A stretch of DNA of 64,000 nucleotides from Rossellomorea vietnamensis (GTDB lineage Bacteria > Bacillota > Bacilli > Bacillales > Bacillaceae_B): the NCBI RefSeq assembly GCF_008180615.1, contig NZ_VTEH01000007.1, positions 113,184 to 177,183 on the forward strand, in the 5' to 3' direction. Position 1 is the first letter of the stretch; each line of letters starts with the position of its first letter. Below the pieces are notes generated by a model. It was not told the origin of the DNA. It saw only the letters and a program-made list of their open reading frames with translations, and made no database searches. This document shows positions 1 through 9,157 of this stretch, in pieces. The position numbers were made by a program, and so were the translations under genes.

Positions 1-2057
1 ACATCCAGTGTGGATACATTATCTTCTACTTCTTTGGCTTTCGTACCATCCGAAAGCATGGTCAGGCAGTAAGGACAACCTGAACTGATGACGGAAGGGT
101 TGGTTTCAAGCGCCTGTTCAGTCCTTGCAACATTGACACGGTGGCCCTTATCTTCTTCCATCCACATCAAGCCTCCGCCGGCACCGCAGCACATTCCGTT
201 TTGTCTGTTGCGTTCCATCTCAACGAGGCTGACACCTGAAATCGCTTTAAGGATTTCACGCGGCGGATCATAGACTTCGTTGTATCTGCCAAGGTAGCAG
301 GAATCATGGAACGTGATCGTTTCATTGACTTCATATTTAGGCTTCAAGCGTCCTTCTCTCACAAGCTCGGCCAGCACCTCGGTGTGATGGTAAACTTCTG
401 CTTCAAGGCCAAAGTCCGGATACTCATTTTTGAAAATGTTATAAGCATGCGGGTCAATCGTAATGATCTTCTTCACTTCGTTCTTTTCGAATTCCGCAAT
501 GTTGCTTGTGGCAAGTTCCTGGAATAAGAATTCGTTACCCAATCGGCGCGGTGTATCACCGGAGTTTTTCTCTTTGTTTCCAAGGATTGCGAATTTCACA
601 TCCGCTTCGTTTAAAAGTTTTGCAAATGAAAGGGCGATTTTCTGGCTTCGGTTATCGAAAGAGCCCATTGAACCCACCCAGAACAAGTACTCAAACTCTT
701 CTCCGGCTTTCTTCATTTCCTTCACTGTCGGGATGTGAACATCTTCACGTCCCTCACGCCAGTTTTCACGCTCTTTGCGGTTAAGTCCCCAAGGATTTCC
801 CTGGCGTTCGATATTCTGCATCGCACGCTGGGCGTCCGCATCCATTTTACCTTCAGTCAGTACAAGATAACGGCGGAGGTCAATGATTTTATCAACATGT
901 TCGTTCATTACCGGACATTGATCTTCACAGTTTCGGCAAGTAGTACAAGCCCAGATTTCTTCTTCTGTGATAACATCCCCGATAAGGCTCGGGCTGTACT
1001 CAAGAGAAGCTGCTGCTTCTTCAGCACCCTGCCCGGCAGAAGCTATGGCCAGCTGGTTTCCTTTTGTATGATTGAATGCCATCGTTGGCACCCAAGGTTT
1101 TTTCGATGTAACTGCCGCGCCATGATTCGTTAAATGGTCGCGGAGCTTAACGATCAAATCCATCGGTGACAGCATTTTGCCTGTGCCGGTAGCCGGACAC
1201 ATATTCGTACAGCGGCCGCACTCCACACACGCATAGAAATCAATCATTTGAAGCTGATTGAATTCTTCAATTTTTCCTACACCGAAGCTTTCAGCAGATT
1301 CATCTTCAAAATCGATCGGACGCAGTCTTCCCGGATTGTCCAAACGCTGAAAATAAGTATTAGCCGGACCGGCAATCAAGTGAGCATGCTTGGACTGCGG
1401 AACATACACAAGGAATGCGAGCAGGAACAGCAAGTGAATCCACCAGGATACATAGAAAATGACGATGGAAGCTGTTTCACCAATCCAGCCAAGTCCTCCT
1501 GCAATTAACGACGCTATAGGTTCAGACCAACCCAGTTCATGCTCGTGCCAGATCAGCCCCATACCGTTTCCGACAAGTACAGAAAGCATCAATCCGCCGA
1601 TGAACAGCAGGACAAGACCGGATTTGAATCCTCTCTTCAATCTGACAAGCTTCTCTACGTAACGGCGGTGGAAAGCCCACACAACCGCAACGAGAATCAT
1701 CAATGTAACGATTTCCTGAAAGAACGTGAATCCTGGATACAGCGGCCCTAATGGCAGATGAGATCCTGGAGCCAGTCCCTTCCAAATGAAATCGATTGCC
1801 CCGAACTGCACCAGGATAAAGCCATAGAAAAACATGACGTGGATAATTCCGCTCTTTTTATCCTTTAAGAGCTTTTTCTGTCCAAAAACGTTAACAGCAA
1901 TATTCTTCATTCTTTCTTTCACATTATTGTCGAACTCAGTCTTTTTCCCCAGCTTAATAAACTCGATCCTTGTCTTGACAACATATACAAACAAACCGAC
2001 AGCGTAAGCGGTTACAAGAATGAATGCAATCCAGTTAATCCATAACAAAACATCCAT
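1..2057 (-). CDS. fadF: FadF-type (Fe-S)-binding electron-transfer protein, C-terminus cut by window edge
   Basis: Membrane iron-sulfur protein of the FadF/YwjF family, thought to pass electrons from acyl-CoA dehydrogenase and ETF to menaquinone during fatty acid beta-oxidation. The first ~230 residues are several hydrophobic segments. Two ferredoxin-like motifs follow near residues 274-285 (CVECGRCTNMCP) and 367-380 (CTTCRNCEDQCP). The C-terminal half has the CCG-domain cysteines (HDSCYLG, MCCGAGGG, GCPYC). The start is the ATG at 2057, 8 bases after a GGGGGAG ribosome site. 685 codons are visible; the B. subtilis protein is about 705 aa, so only some 20 residues are missing. It has its own promoter overlapped by a FadR-like operator. 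In B. subtilis the neighbour beyond the left edge would be acdA. Confidence 0.93.
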   Translation of the reverse strand, partial: MDVLLWINWIAFILVTAYAVGLFVYVVKTRIEFIKLGKKTEFDNNVKERMKNIAVNVFGQKKLLKDKKSGIIHVMFFYGFILVQFGAIDFIWKGLAPGSHLPLGPLYPGFTFFQEIVTLMILVAVVWAFHRRYVEKLVRLKRGFKSGLVLLFIGGLMLSVLVGNGMGLIWHEHELGWSEPIASLIAGGLGWIGETASIVIFYVSWWIHLLFLLAFLVYVPQSKHAHLIAGPANTYFQRLDNPGRLRPIDFEDESAESFGVGKIEEFNQLQMIDFYACVECGRCTNMCPATGTGKMLSPMDLIVKLRDHLTNHGAAVTSKKPWVPTMAFNHTKGNQLAIASAGQGAEEAAASLEYSPSLIGDVITEEEIWACTTCRNCEDQCPVMNEHVDKIIDLRRYLVLTEGKMDADAQRAMQNIERQGNPWGLNRKERENWREGREDVHIPTVKEMKKAGEEFEYLFWVGSMGSFDNRSQKIALSFAKLLNEADVKFAILGNKEKNSGDTPRRLGNEFLFQELATSNIAEFEKNEVKKIITIDPHAYNIFKNEYPDFGLEAEVYHHTEVLAELVREGRLKPKYEVNETITFHDSCYLGRYNEVYDPPREILKAISGVSLVEMERNRQNGMCCGAGGGLMWMEEDKGHRVNVARTEQALETNPSVISSGCPYCLTMLSDGTKAKEVEDNVSTLD

Positions 2058-2146
2058 CTTTCAGACTCCCCCTCTTCTTCGTGATTTCTTATCCCTTTGC
2101 TGCAAAATTTTAAAAGGAATTAATATTCAGAATGTTCCCTACTCCC

Positions 2147-2174
2147 ATTATATACTGAATGAGCATTCAGTCAA
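2147..2174 (-). promoter_or_regulatory. Sigma-A promoter of fadF overlapped by a FadR-type operator
   Basis: Read on the minus strand: -35 TTGACT (2174-2169), a 16-bp spacer and a perfect -10 TATAAT (2152-2147). The -35 and spacer are covered by TGAATGAGCATTCAGTCA (plus strand 2156-2173), which fits the B. subtilis FadR operator TGAATGA-N4-TCATTCA with one mismatch in the arms. FadR is a TetR-family repressor released by long-chain acyl-CoA, and fadF belongs to its regulon in B. subtilis. The position over the -35 suits repression by blocking RNA polymerase. Confidence 0.8.
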
Positions 2175-2250
2175 TGATTTTCCTCCTATTTTTTTGTCAT
2201 TAATTTACGAGATGAGTACAGTAATCTTTGTTATTTAGAGGATATGAAAG

Positions 2251-2373
2251 TTGATTTCCGCTACAGGTGTGCGACTCCGCGGGGCGGGCGGTGAGCCTCC
2301 TCGGCTTCGCCTGCGGGGTCTCACCTGTCCCGCTAGTCCCGCAGGAGGTCGCACACCTTCCGCTCCAATCAAC
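2251..2373. repeat. Long imperfect palindromic intergenic repeat, copy 1 of 3
   Basis: A GC-rich element of about 120 bp that starts TTGATTTCCGCT and ends AGTGCGAC-like arms closing on CGCTCCAATCAA, so the two ends are inverted copies. An inner pair GGTGAG/CTCACC also pairs, and the whole could fold into one long branched hairpin. Nearly the same sequence recurs at 25611-25730, and an inverted half-copy lies at 63692-63747. It encodes no protein. The family looks like a REP-type element. Confidence 0.85.
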
Positions 2374-2782
2374 ACAGCGTACATAAGTTCAAAATAATTA
2401 GTCCAAAACAAGCTTTTGTAAGTTAGCTTATTTCCTCAGGACAGATGAGCATTACTTCTACAGCTTGGTGGTGTAGCTCCCTAGAACCAGATCTGTGATT
2501 TAACACCTGACCTTATGAATGTCTACTATTTTTATTAATACGGCACGGCACCTCTTCGTTCATACCTCCACCCAATCTTCCCCAAGAAAGCTGCAGAACT
2601 CCTAGCCATGTTTCTCAATTCTGAAACGAGCTCTTATCTTACATACGGAGCCAACGAAATTTTTTTCGCCTTTATCGTTGCTTTCAAGTCCACTTACGTT
2701 TGCAACAAGCTTTTAAAGGGGAAACGATGAATAAAGGATAATTGGACATACTAATCCTTATCAGTAATGAAAGAGTGATAAT
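2374..2782. other. Gene-free stretch before ywjE
   Basis: About 400 bases between the palindromic repeat and ywjE. I see no convincing ORF, RNA gene, terminator or repeat here. The ywjE promoter presumably lies in its right part, but no clear -35/-10 pair stands out. Confidence 0.5.
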
Positions 2783-3985
2783 ATGTGGATTTTGACCATT
2801 TTTATTATATTGGCGGCCATTATACTGTGGTGCATACTGGACTTTCACTTTGGAAGGAAAGCTTTTGTGCGGACGGCCTACAGGCGTGATTACCAAAAGA
2901 GGCAAAGTGATATGGAGCTTATATCCACTGGGCCTGCTTTTTTTGAAAGGCTGTTTGCTGATATAAAAGAAGCAACTTCCTCCATTCACTGCCTCTTCTA
3001 TATCGTCGAGAATGACCATTTGGGACGGCAGTTTCTGGAGCTGCTAAAGCAGAAAGCCAAAGAAGGTGTGGAAGTACGCCTTCTTATGGACAAGATCGGA
3101 AGTTTCAAAATCAAAAAGAAAATGGTAAAGGAATTGCAGGATAATGGCATAGTTGTTTACTTTGCCGAAAAGCCAAAGCTTCCCTACCTCTTCTTCTCCA
3201 CCCAGCAGAGGAACCACCGGAAAATCACCGTTTTAGATGGGAAAATTGGATACCTTGGCGGTTACAATGTCGGAAAGGCCTATATTGATGAGGATCCGAA
3301 GCTTTCACCTTGGAGAGATTACCACATGCGGATTGTTGGAGAAGGGACGTCTGATCTGCAAAGGGAATTTGGAGTGGATTGGAAAAGGGCGACCGGCGAG
3401 GACATCATCAATAAGCCCGCTTACTTTCCTTCAGATTTAAAGAAAGGGGCTATGGAGCACCGCTTCTTTCCTTCAGAAGGATTCAAGATTGAAAGCCAGT
3501 TTGTTGAATTCATCAGCACAGCCAAAAAATCGATCTTCATCGGCACTCCCTATTTCATTCCTTCAGAAGAAGTGCTGGATGCTTTAGTCAAGGCATTGAA
3601 ACGGGGTATAAAAGTGACCATAGTCAGCCCCGAGAAGCCTGACCATCCCCTTGTCAAAGAGGCTGCTTTTAAACATTTTCGTAAATTGATTCCTTTGGGA
3701 GCTGAAGTTTATCACTATCAGACAGGCTTTTATCATTCAAAATTAATTATTCTCGATGATGAGTTTTGCGACATTGGAACCGCAAACTTTGACTTAAGGA
3801 GTTTCTATGTGAACTTGGAGCTGAATAATTTCACCTACACTCAATCCTTTGTGGACGAAGTGCGTAAAGAAGTCCAGAAAGACATTGAAGGCTCAAAAAA
3901 GGTTTCATTGGATGAGCTTAATTCTGTCAGCATATTCACCAGATTTAAAGAAGGACTCGCTTCTCTGGTTTCGATATTATTATAA
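2783..3985 (+). CDS. ywjE: Cardiolipin synthase of the YwjE type (two PLD domains)
   Basis: Membrane enzyme of the phospholipase D superfamily that would condense two phosphatidylglycerol molecules to cardiolipin. 400 aa, matching the short YwjE family rather than the ~500-aa ClsA type. A single N-terminal transmembrane segment (residues 2-22) is followed by two catalytic HxKxxxxD motifs: HRKITVLD near residue 146 and HSKLIILD near residue 318, each followed by the usual G-x-x-N stretch (GGYNVG, GTANFD). Both motifs are intact. The start ATG has only a weak purine-rich ribosome site. It lies 45 bases before uvsE on the same strand, the same order as in B. subtilis. Confidence 0.92.
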   Translation: MWILTIFIILAAIILWCILDFHFGRKAFVRTAYRRDYQKRQSDMELISTGPAFFERLFADIKEATSSIHCLFYIVENDHLGRQFLELLKQKAKEGVEVRLLMDKIGSFKIKKKMVKELQDNGIVVYFAEKPKLPYLFFSTQQRNHRKITVLDGKIGYLGGYNVGKAYIDEDPKLSPWRDYHMRIVGEGTSDLQREFGVDWKRATGEDIINKPAYFPSDLKKGAMEHRFFPSEGFKIESQFVEFISTAKKSIFIGTPYFIPSEEVLDALVKALKRGIKVTIVSPEKPDHPLVKEAAFKHFRKLIPLGAEVYHYQTGFYHSKLIILDDEFCDIGTANFDLRSFYVNLELNNFTYTQSFVDEVRKEVQKDIEGSKKVSLDELNSVSIFTRFKEGLASLVSILL

Positions 3986-4030
3986 TAACCCTCTAACAGT
4001 GAGGGTGAATTTTTTTTCGGGAGTGAAACG

Positions 4031-4984
4031 ATGCAACTACGACTTGGATTTGTTGCCAATGCCCTGTCCCTATGGGATGCAAGCCCCTCCAAGACGATGA
4101 CATTCAAGAGATACGGTGAGCTTTCAGAAGAGGAACGGGATCGGAAGCTGCTTGAGGTGACATCTGCCAACTTGGAACACACGAAAAGGATTCTTTATTA
4201 TCTGGCTTCACATGAAATCCCCCTTTACCGGATGTCCAGCTCCATGGTCCCGCTGGCCACGCATCCTGAGGTCAAATGGGATTTCGTTTCTCCTTTTAAA
4301 GAAGAGTGGAAGGAACTTGGCCGCTTAATCAAGAAGTTCAATATACGGACCAGCTACCATCCGAACCAGTTTACCTTGTTTACAAGCCCAAAGGAATCTG
4401 TAACGGATAATGCGGTCGAGGATATGGTCTTTCACTACAAAATGCTTGAAGCCATGGACGTTCACGAGCAGTCGCTGATCAACATACATATCGGCGGAAC
4501 CTATGGAAATAAGGAAGAAGCCTTGGCCCGGTTTCATCAAAACCTGCAAAAGCTTCCTTCTCATGTTAAAGAAATCATGACCCTTGAGAATGATGATAAA
4601 ACCTATACTGTCGAGGAAACCCTCGAAGTTTGTGAAAAGGAAAGGATTCCTATGATCCTCGATGTCCATCATCATCAAGCAAACCAAAGTTCTGAGCCGC
4701 TGCAAACGTATTTACCTAGAATTTTCGACACATGGAAACACCGGAATCTGCGCCCGAAAATCCATATGTCCTCACCTAAATCTGAAAAAGCTTTCCGTTC
4801 CCATGCGGATAATGTGGATATCGACTTCGTTCTGCCTTACTTGAAGATGTTGAAAGAGCTGGATGAGGACACCGATATCATGATTGAAGCGAAGAATAAA
4901 GATATCGCCATGTTGAAATTGACCGAAGATATCGCAAAAATCCGCGGAGTGAAAAGAGTAGGCGGCGGCACCTTGAATTGGTAA
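4031..4984 (+). CDS. uvsE: UV damage endonuclease UvsE (UVDE)
   Basis: Metal-dependent TIM-barrel endonuclease that nicks DNA 5' to UV photoproducts, starting an alternative excision repair pathway. In B. subtilis the orthologue YwjD contributes to UV resistance of spores. 317 aa, a normal length. The first strand ([21 protein letters not shown]) and the conserved [24 protein letters not shown] and LDVHHHQAN stretches carry the His, Glu and Asp residues that bind the metals. A GGGAG ribosome site precedes the ATG. The gene is followed after 15 bases by a PP-loop ATPase, so the two are probably co-transcribed. Confidence 0.95.
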   Translation: MQLRLGFVANALSLWDASPSKTMTFKRYGELSEEERDRKLLEVTSANLEHTKRILYYLASHEIPLYRMSSSMVPLATHPEVKWDFVSPFKEEWKELGRLIKKFNIRTSYHPNQFTLFTSPKESVTDNAVEDMVFHYKMLEAMDVHEQSLINIHIGGTYGNKEEALARFHQNLQKLPSHVKEIMTLENDDKTYTVEETLEVCEKERIPMILDVHHHQANQSSEPLQTYLPRIFDTWKHRNLRPKIHMSSPKSEKAFRSHADNVDIDFVLPYLKMLKELDEDTDIMIEAKNKDIAMLKLTEDIAKIRGVKRVGGGTLNW

Positions 4985-4999
4985 CAGAAAGGATACGAT

Positions 5000-5662
5000 A
5001 TGAAAAAGAATATTTGCTTATCGTGGAGCGGCGGACGCGACAGCATGGTCATGCTCGACCGTCTCCACTACTCCCCAGAATGGAACCCTGCCAGGCTGTT
5101 GACCACACTGGCAGAAGAAGAACAACGGGTCATGATGCACGATATCCCGCTTTCCCTCCTGAAAAAACAGGCAGAAGCTCTGAACCTTCCCCTTCTTCCG
5201 GTATTAATGAAACAGGGGGCAGGCAATGAAGAGTACGAAGCCGGCATGAGCTCCGCATTGGGATCTCTTAGTGCCCAGGAAATTCAAGCAGTGGCTTTCG
5301 GCGATATCTATCTAAAAGATATTAAAGCCTACCGGGAAAGTCAGATGAGTCAAACTCAGCTGGAACCCGTTTTTCCTCTATGGGGAGATACGACCTCAAG
5401 CTTAAGCAGGGAGTTCATCGATAAAGGCTACAAAGCCATTTTAGTCTGTGTGGACGAATCCCAGCTTGACCCCTCCTTCCTCGGCCGGGAATACGATGAT
5501 AACCTGCTGCGTGACCTGCCAAGCAGTGTCGATCCCTGCGGAGAAAACGGCGAATTCCATACATTCGTCTATGACGGCCCGCTGTTTAAGCAACCAGTCG
5601 AATTCAACAAGCTGGAAACCATCAAGAAGTTTGAGAGATTCCATTATTTACATGTTGAATAA
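5000..5662 (+). CDS. Dph6-like PP-loop ATP pyrophosphatase (diphthine-ammonia ligase family)
   Basis: 220-aa adenine-nucleotide alpha-hydrolase of the Dph6/DUF71 family. The N-terminal PP-loop SWSGGRDS (residues 8-15) binds ATP. The family motif EPVFPLW (about 122-128) and the late CGENGEFHTFVYDGPLF stretch are present. Eukaryotic and archaeal members amidate diphthine on elongation factor 2; bacteria lack diphthamide, so the substrate here is unknown and the name should be read as family only. The ATG sits behind a GAAAGGA site, 15 bases after uvsE. A tandem repeat region follows the stop codon directly. Confidence 0.88.
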   Translation: MKKNICLSWSGGRDSMVMLDRLHYSPEWNPARLLTTLAEEEQRVMMHDIPLSLLKKQAEALNLPLLPVLMKQGAGNEEYEAGMSSALGSLSAQEIQAVAFGDIYLKDIKAYRESQMSQTQLEPVFPLWGDTTSSLSREFIDKGYKAILVCVDESQLDPSFLGREYDDNLLRDLPSSVDPCGENGEFHTFVYDGPLFKQPVEFNKLETIKKFERFHYLHVE

Positions 5663-6063
5663 AAAGCGGAAGCGGCCGTTCAGCGCCGTACAGATTTATG
5701 GGATCTCGCATGAGATAAAGGAAACACGACGAACGTAGTGAGTCGATGTTGACTTATCGCAAGGAGAGAGACCAAAATCTGCTAGGCGCTGGCCGCTGGA
5801 GCTGGATTGAATAAAAAGCGGAAAGGCCCCGCTCAGCGGCGTACGGACTGTACCGGCCCCGCATGAGATAAAGGAATCACGAAGAACGAAGTGATTCGAT
5901 GATGACTTATCGCAAGGAGGGGATGGGCAGTACGCTAGCCGCTGGGGCCTTGGAGCTGGATTGATAAAAAGCGGAAGCGGCCCGTTCAGCGGCGTACGGA
6001 CTGTACCGGCCCCGTATGAGATAAGGGAATCACGAAGATCGGCGATTCGATGATGACTTCGCA
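5660..6063. repeat. Tandem ~152-bp intergenic repeat, 2.7 copies
   Basis: Three units begin with ATAAAAAGCGGAA at about 5660, 5811 and 5964 (steps of 151 and 153). Each contains CAGCGGCGTACGG..., a GCATGAGATAA..., a CGATGATGACTTATCGCAAGG segment and a GCTGGATT end; the third is cut short at about 6063. A single related unit occurs at 63464-63610. The first unit overlaps the stop codon of the preceding gene. The units can form extended hairpins. The minus-strand reading frame through them (5696-6124) repeats the same peptide and is not a real gene. Confidence 0.88.
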
Positions 6064-6125
6064 ATTTTGTTCCAATCTCTGTCACTGTGTTTATATTAAA
6101 CCCGCGACAAAGCATGCCAATCAAT

Positions 6126-6330
6126 TTTAGGGAGAAATAAGGGGAGAAATTCCGCTTATTTATGAAAATAGCAGTAAAAAAGCTAAATTAAGCGGAGAAA
6201 TTTCCCTTATATACATAAAAGATGAGAAAAGAGGCTACTTTTCTGTGCTTAAGCGGAAAAACTCCGCTTATATACGCCAAATCTGATTCTATTCCACTGC
6301 TTAACCGGAGAATTTCCGCTTATTTCTTTC
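6126..6330. repeat. Hairpin array with 52/60/52-bp steps (array F)
   Basis: Four short AT-rich hairpins of the type AAGCGGA...TCCGCTTAT. Their right arms start at 6151, 6203, 6263 and 6315, giving steps of 52, 60 and 52 bp. The second copy has TCCCTTAT in place of TCCGCTTAT. The same step pattern is seen at 19774-19937. It lies between convergent genes and upstream of a bidirectional terminator. Confidence 0.8.
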
Positions 6331-6352
6331 CAATCTTTATACAGGCATAGTT

Positions 6353-6383
6353 AAAACCCCGGCGGACTGTCTGCCGGGGTTTT
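6353..6383. terminator. Bidirectional rho-independent terminator
   Basis: AAAACCCCGGC...GCCGGGGTTTT: an 11-bp stem with A and T runs on both sides, between the convergent Dph6-like and XapX genes. It can serve both strands. Confidence 0.85.
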
Positions 6384-6482
6384 CTGTGGATTTTATAAGC
6401 TTCTCTTAAACAAAACCATTATGCCTGATTTAAAATCTATCTGTTTAAATATTGCCTGTCTGCCCCATGTACCTGCAGCCAC

Positions 6483-6665
6483 TTATTTCATCATCGACTC
6501 AATCATTGGCTGTGCCCAGGCATACACTTTGAAGCCAAGGTAGATGCCGATGATTCCCGCCACACCTGCAAAAGCCGGAGGTGCAGGAATAGGCAGTTTA
6601 AAAAGAGCAAATAAAAAGCCAACAATAAAGCCTGTCAATACAGCTAATAATACTGTTTTCATCAT
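6483..6665 (-). CDS. XapX-domain small membrane protein
   Basis: 60-aa protein made of two hydrophobic segments (about 4-21 and 29-50) joined by LPIPAPPAFAG. The PxPAPPAxAGVxGIxGIxLG pattern is the XapX/DUF1427 signature, a family named for a region of xanthosine permease-like operons but without a known function. It is probably embedded in the cytoplasmic membrane. The ATG is preceded by GGAGGT. It is a single-gene unit with the terminator at 6353-6383 downstream. Confidence 0.8.
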   Translation of the reverse strand: MMKTVLLAVLTGFIVGFLFALFKLPIPAPPAFAGVAGIIGIYLGFKVYAWAQPMIESMMK

Positions 6666-6760
6666 GTAACCTCCATTATTGTCTATGTTCCTAGGTTACC
6701 CAGTGTAGAACAAACTATTTTTCATAAATGGACTCATATCGTAGTGTGATTTCATGATGT

Positions 6761-6800
6761 AAAAAGAGACGGCGAAGCACTGTCCTTCAGCCGTCTTTTT
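6761..6800 (-). terminator. Terminator of argS
   Basis: Minus-strand stem GACGGC/GCCGTC with a large loop and T tract directly downstream of the argS stop codon; A and T runs flank both sides. Confidence 0.75.
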
Positions 6801-6822
6801 ACTATTTTCAACGTGCTTTTAA

Positions 6823-8493
6823 TTACATTTTATCCGGAGCAGAGACCCCGATTAACTTCAATGCGTTTTTCATCGTGATACGCACTGCTTTAATCAATGA
6901 CAAGCGGGCTTTCGTCAATTCAGGATTCTCCATATCCAATACCTTCTCTGCGTTGTAGAAACTGTGGAATGTAGATGCCAGCTCATTGATATAGTTAGCG
7001 ATACGGTGCGGTGTCCGCTTTTCAGCAGCATCTGCAACGATTCCCGGGAAATCTCCCAGTTTTTTCAGCAGTTCGATTGTTTTTTCAGCTTTCAGAAGTG
7101 AGTGATCTGCACCCTCTTCAAAGCTGATTCCCTGTTCTTCCGCTTGGCGCAGAATACTGCAAATGCGGGCATGAGCATATTGCGCATAATACACAGGATT
7201 TTCATTCGATTGAGACACAGCAAGGTCAAGGTCGAAATCCATATGAGTATCGGCGCTTCTCATCGCAAAGAAGTAACGCACTGCATCAAGGCCGACTTCT
7301 TCCACCAGGTCACGCATCGTCACAGCTTTTCCTGTCCGTTTGCTCATCTTCATTTTTTCACCGTTTTTAAACAAGTGGACCAGCTGAATCACTTCAACCT
7401 CCAATTGATCGCGGTTATAGCCAAGCGCCTCAATAGCCGCCTTCATCCGCGGAATGTATCCGTGATGGTCAGCTCCCCAGATATTGATCAAAATATCATG
7501 ACCGCGCTCAAACTTGTCACGATGATAAGAAATATCCGGTGTTAAATAAGTGTACGTGCCATCATTTTTAATTAGTACACGATCCTTATCATCACCCAAT
7601 TCTGTGGAACGGAACCAGGTCGCCCCGCCTTCTTCAAAAACATGATTGTTATCTTTGAGTGCTTTTAAAGCATCGTCGATTTTGCCATTTTCATAAAGAG
7701 ATGTTTCAGAGTACCAGACATCAAACGGCACACGAAAATCTTCTAGATCTTTTTTCAATTTCTCCATTTCATATTTCAAGCCGTACTCACGGAAAAATGT
7801 ATAGCGCTCTTCTTCAGGAGATTCGATATATTTATCACCGAATTCTTCCGCCAGCTTTTTCCCGATGCCGATAATATCAGCACCCTGGTAGCCGTCTTCA
7901 GGAACAGCCTTGTCATGGCCCAGTGCCTGAAAATAACGCGCTTCAACAGATAGTGCCAGATTGTGAATCTGATTACCGGCATCATTGATATAGTACTCAC
8001 GGGTTACTTTATAGCCTGCCTTATCAAGCACATTGCACAGGGAGTCACCAACAGAAGCACCGCGGGCATGTCCAAGATGCAAATCGCCAGTCGGGTTCGC
8101 TGAAACAAACTCGACGTTGATTCTTTCTCCTTTTCCTGCCTCTGACCGGCCGTATTCATCTCCGGCTTGTAGTACGTTTGCTACAAGTTCTGTCAGGTAC
8201 TCATTTTTCATGAAAAAGTTGATGAATCCAGGGCCTGCGATATCGATTTTCTCAACCGATGCTTCTCCCTGATCAATATTCGCCGCAATCTCATCCGCAA
8301 TCATTCTCGGCGCTTTTTTCGCCACACGTGCGAGCTGCATCGCCATGTTAGTAGAGTAGTCACCATGTGACTTTTCCTTAGGTGTTTCCAAAATAACATC
8401 AGGCAGTTGATCTTCCGTCGCCAGTCCAGCTCTCAGGACCGCCGCTCTGATTTCTGATTTTAATTTTTCTTGTACTTTTTGTGCGATATTCAT
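6823..8493 (-). CDS. argS: Arginyl-tRNA synthetase
   Basis: Class I aminoacyl-tRNA synthetase charging tRNA-Arg. 556 aa, the length of the Bacillus enzyme. The N-terminal Add-1 domain (1-110) precedes the ATP site motif [13 protein letters not shown] (HIGH-type, near residue 132). [12 protein letters not shown] near residue 370 is the KMSKS loop, and the C-terminal helical anticodon-binding domain ends in [12 protein letters not shown]. The ATG overlaps the stop codon of ywiB by 4 bases (ATGA), so the two are translationally coupled as in B. subtilis. No T-box leader is visible. Confidence 0.97.
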   Translation of the reverse strand: MNIAQKVQEKLKSEIRAAVLRAGLATEDQLPDVILETPKEKSHGDYSTNMAMQLARVAKKAPRMIADEIAANIDQGEASVEKIDIAGPGFINFFMKNEYLTELVANVLQAGDEYGRSEAGKGERINVEFVSANPTGDLHLGHARGASVGDSLCNVLDKAGYKVTREYYINDAGNQIHNLALSVEARYFQALGHDKAVPEDGYQGADIIGIGKKLAEEFGDKYIESPEEERYTFFREYGLKYEMEKLKKDLEDFRVPFDVWYSETSLYENGKIDDALKALKDNNHVFEEGGATWFRSTELGDDKDRVLIKNDGTYTYLTPDISYHRDKFERGHDILINIWGADHHGYIPRMKAAIEALGYNRDQLEVEVIQLVHLFKNGEKMKMSKRTGKAVTMRDLVEEVGLDAVRYFFAMRSADTHMDFDLDLAVSQSNENPVYYAQYAHARICSILRQAEEQGISFEEGADHSLLKAEKTIELLKKLGDFPGIVADAAEKRTPHRIANYINELASTFHSFYNAEKVLDMENPELTKARLSLIKAVRITMKNALKLIGVSAPDKM

Positions 8494-8927
8494 TGCTCTC
8501 TTCCTTCCTCCTTGTACGAAATGTTCATCTCATACTTTCCAACCGGGTTTCCCTGCATAAATAACTGATAAGCCAATCTTATTTCACCGTGGTTCCGGGT
8601 TCTATCCCCAGTGTGTGCCAATTTAGTTGTTTTCGTTGTGATCATCAATGTTCCGAGCTGGCTTTCATAAGAGCCGGCCAGCTCCTCGTCCTCCTTGAAA
8701 ACCATCCTCATCTTCACTGCTCCGCTGCGCAGGATCAAAGCTTCTTCGTCTTGTTTCATCTTGACGATTGTATGTATCGTTCCTTCTTCTTGAACTTCAT
8801 CATATTTCAGGAAAAATGAATCTCCTTTTTCATAGTATCTGCCATCCGAGAACAATTCAAAAGAGTCTTTTTCCTCACCATGCTGTATGCGGGTTTTCAA
8901 GTGAATTTTGACCTCAGTCTGTTCAAT
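8490..8927 (-). CDS. ywiB: DUF1934 beta-barrel protein YwiB; start codon uncertain, possibly ATT
   Basis: Calycin-like small cytoplasmic protein of unknown function conserved next to argS. The family is about 140 residues and starts within a KxQTxVxxxLKT-like strand. Here the reading frame is open up to an ATG at 9029, but that would add 34 residues that look unlike the family. The family-like N-terminus ([13 protein letters not shown]) begins after AAAGGTGGAGGAATT, where the in-frame codon at 8927 is ATT; this gives 145 aa. In-frame TTG (8942) and GTG (8948) are alternatives. The 3' end overlaps argS by 4 bases. Confidence 0.8.
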   Translation of the reverse strand: MEQTEVKIHLKTRIQHGEEKDSFELFSDGRYYEKGDSFFLKYDEVQEEGTIHTIVKMKQDEEALILRSGAVKMRMVFKEDEELAGSYESQLGTLMITTKTTKLAHTGDRTRNHGEIRLAYQLFMQGNPVGKYEMNISYKEEGREQ

Positions 8928-9157
8928 TCCTCCACCTTTCAAACCTCTCACATCCTTTGTAAAATTTGGCTCGCCATAAACGTACGTCCTTAACCCATTA
9001 AGTATATGAACAATCGGATAAAATTGCAATGAAACGGGCGGAATTCGGTTATTTCTATACTTTTCTGGGGCTGTTCTTCTGAACCTAGTCTGTCTGCTAA
9101 CAAAGTGATTGCTGCTTCTTTGACCCGGTTTAGAGTTTTATCAGCCACTTGGGCGCT

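Noticed and set aside
2400..2700. Decayed tRNA or small RNA before ywjE
   Set aside because: No cloverleaf, T-loop GTTCRANNC or terminator could be found.
5696..6124. Minus-strand frame of 142 codons through the tandem 150-bp repeats
   Set aside because: Its peptide simply repeats with the DNA units, has no ribosome site, and the same sequence is non-coding elsewhere.
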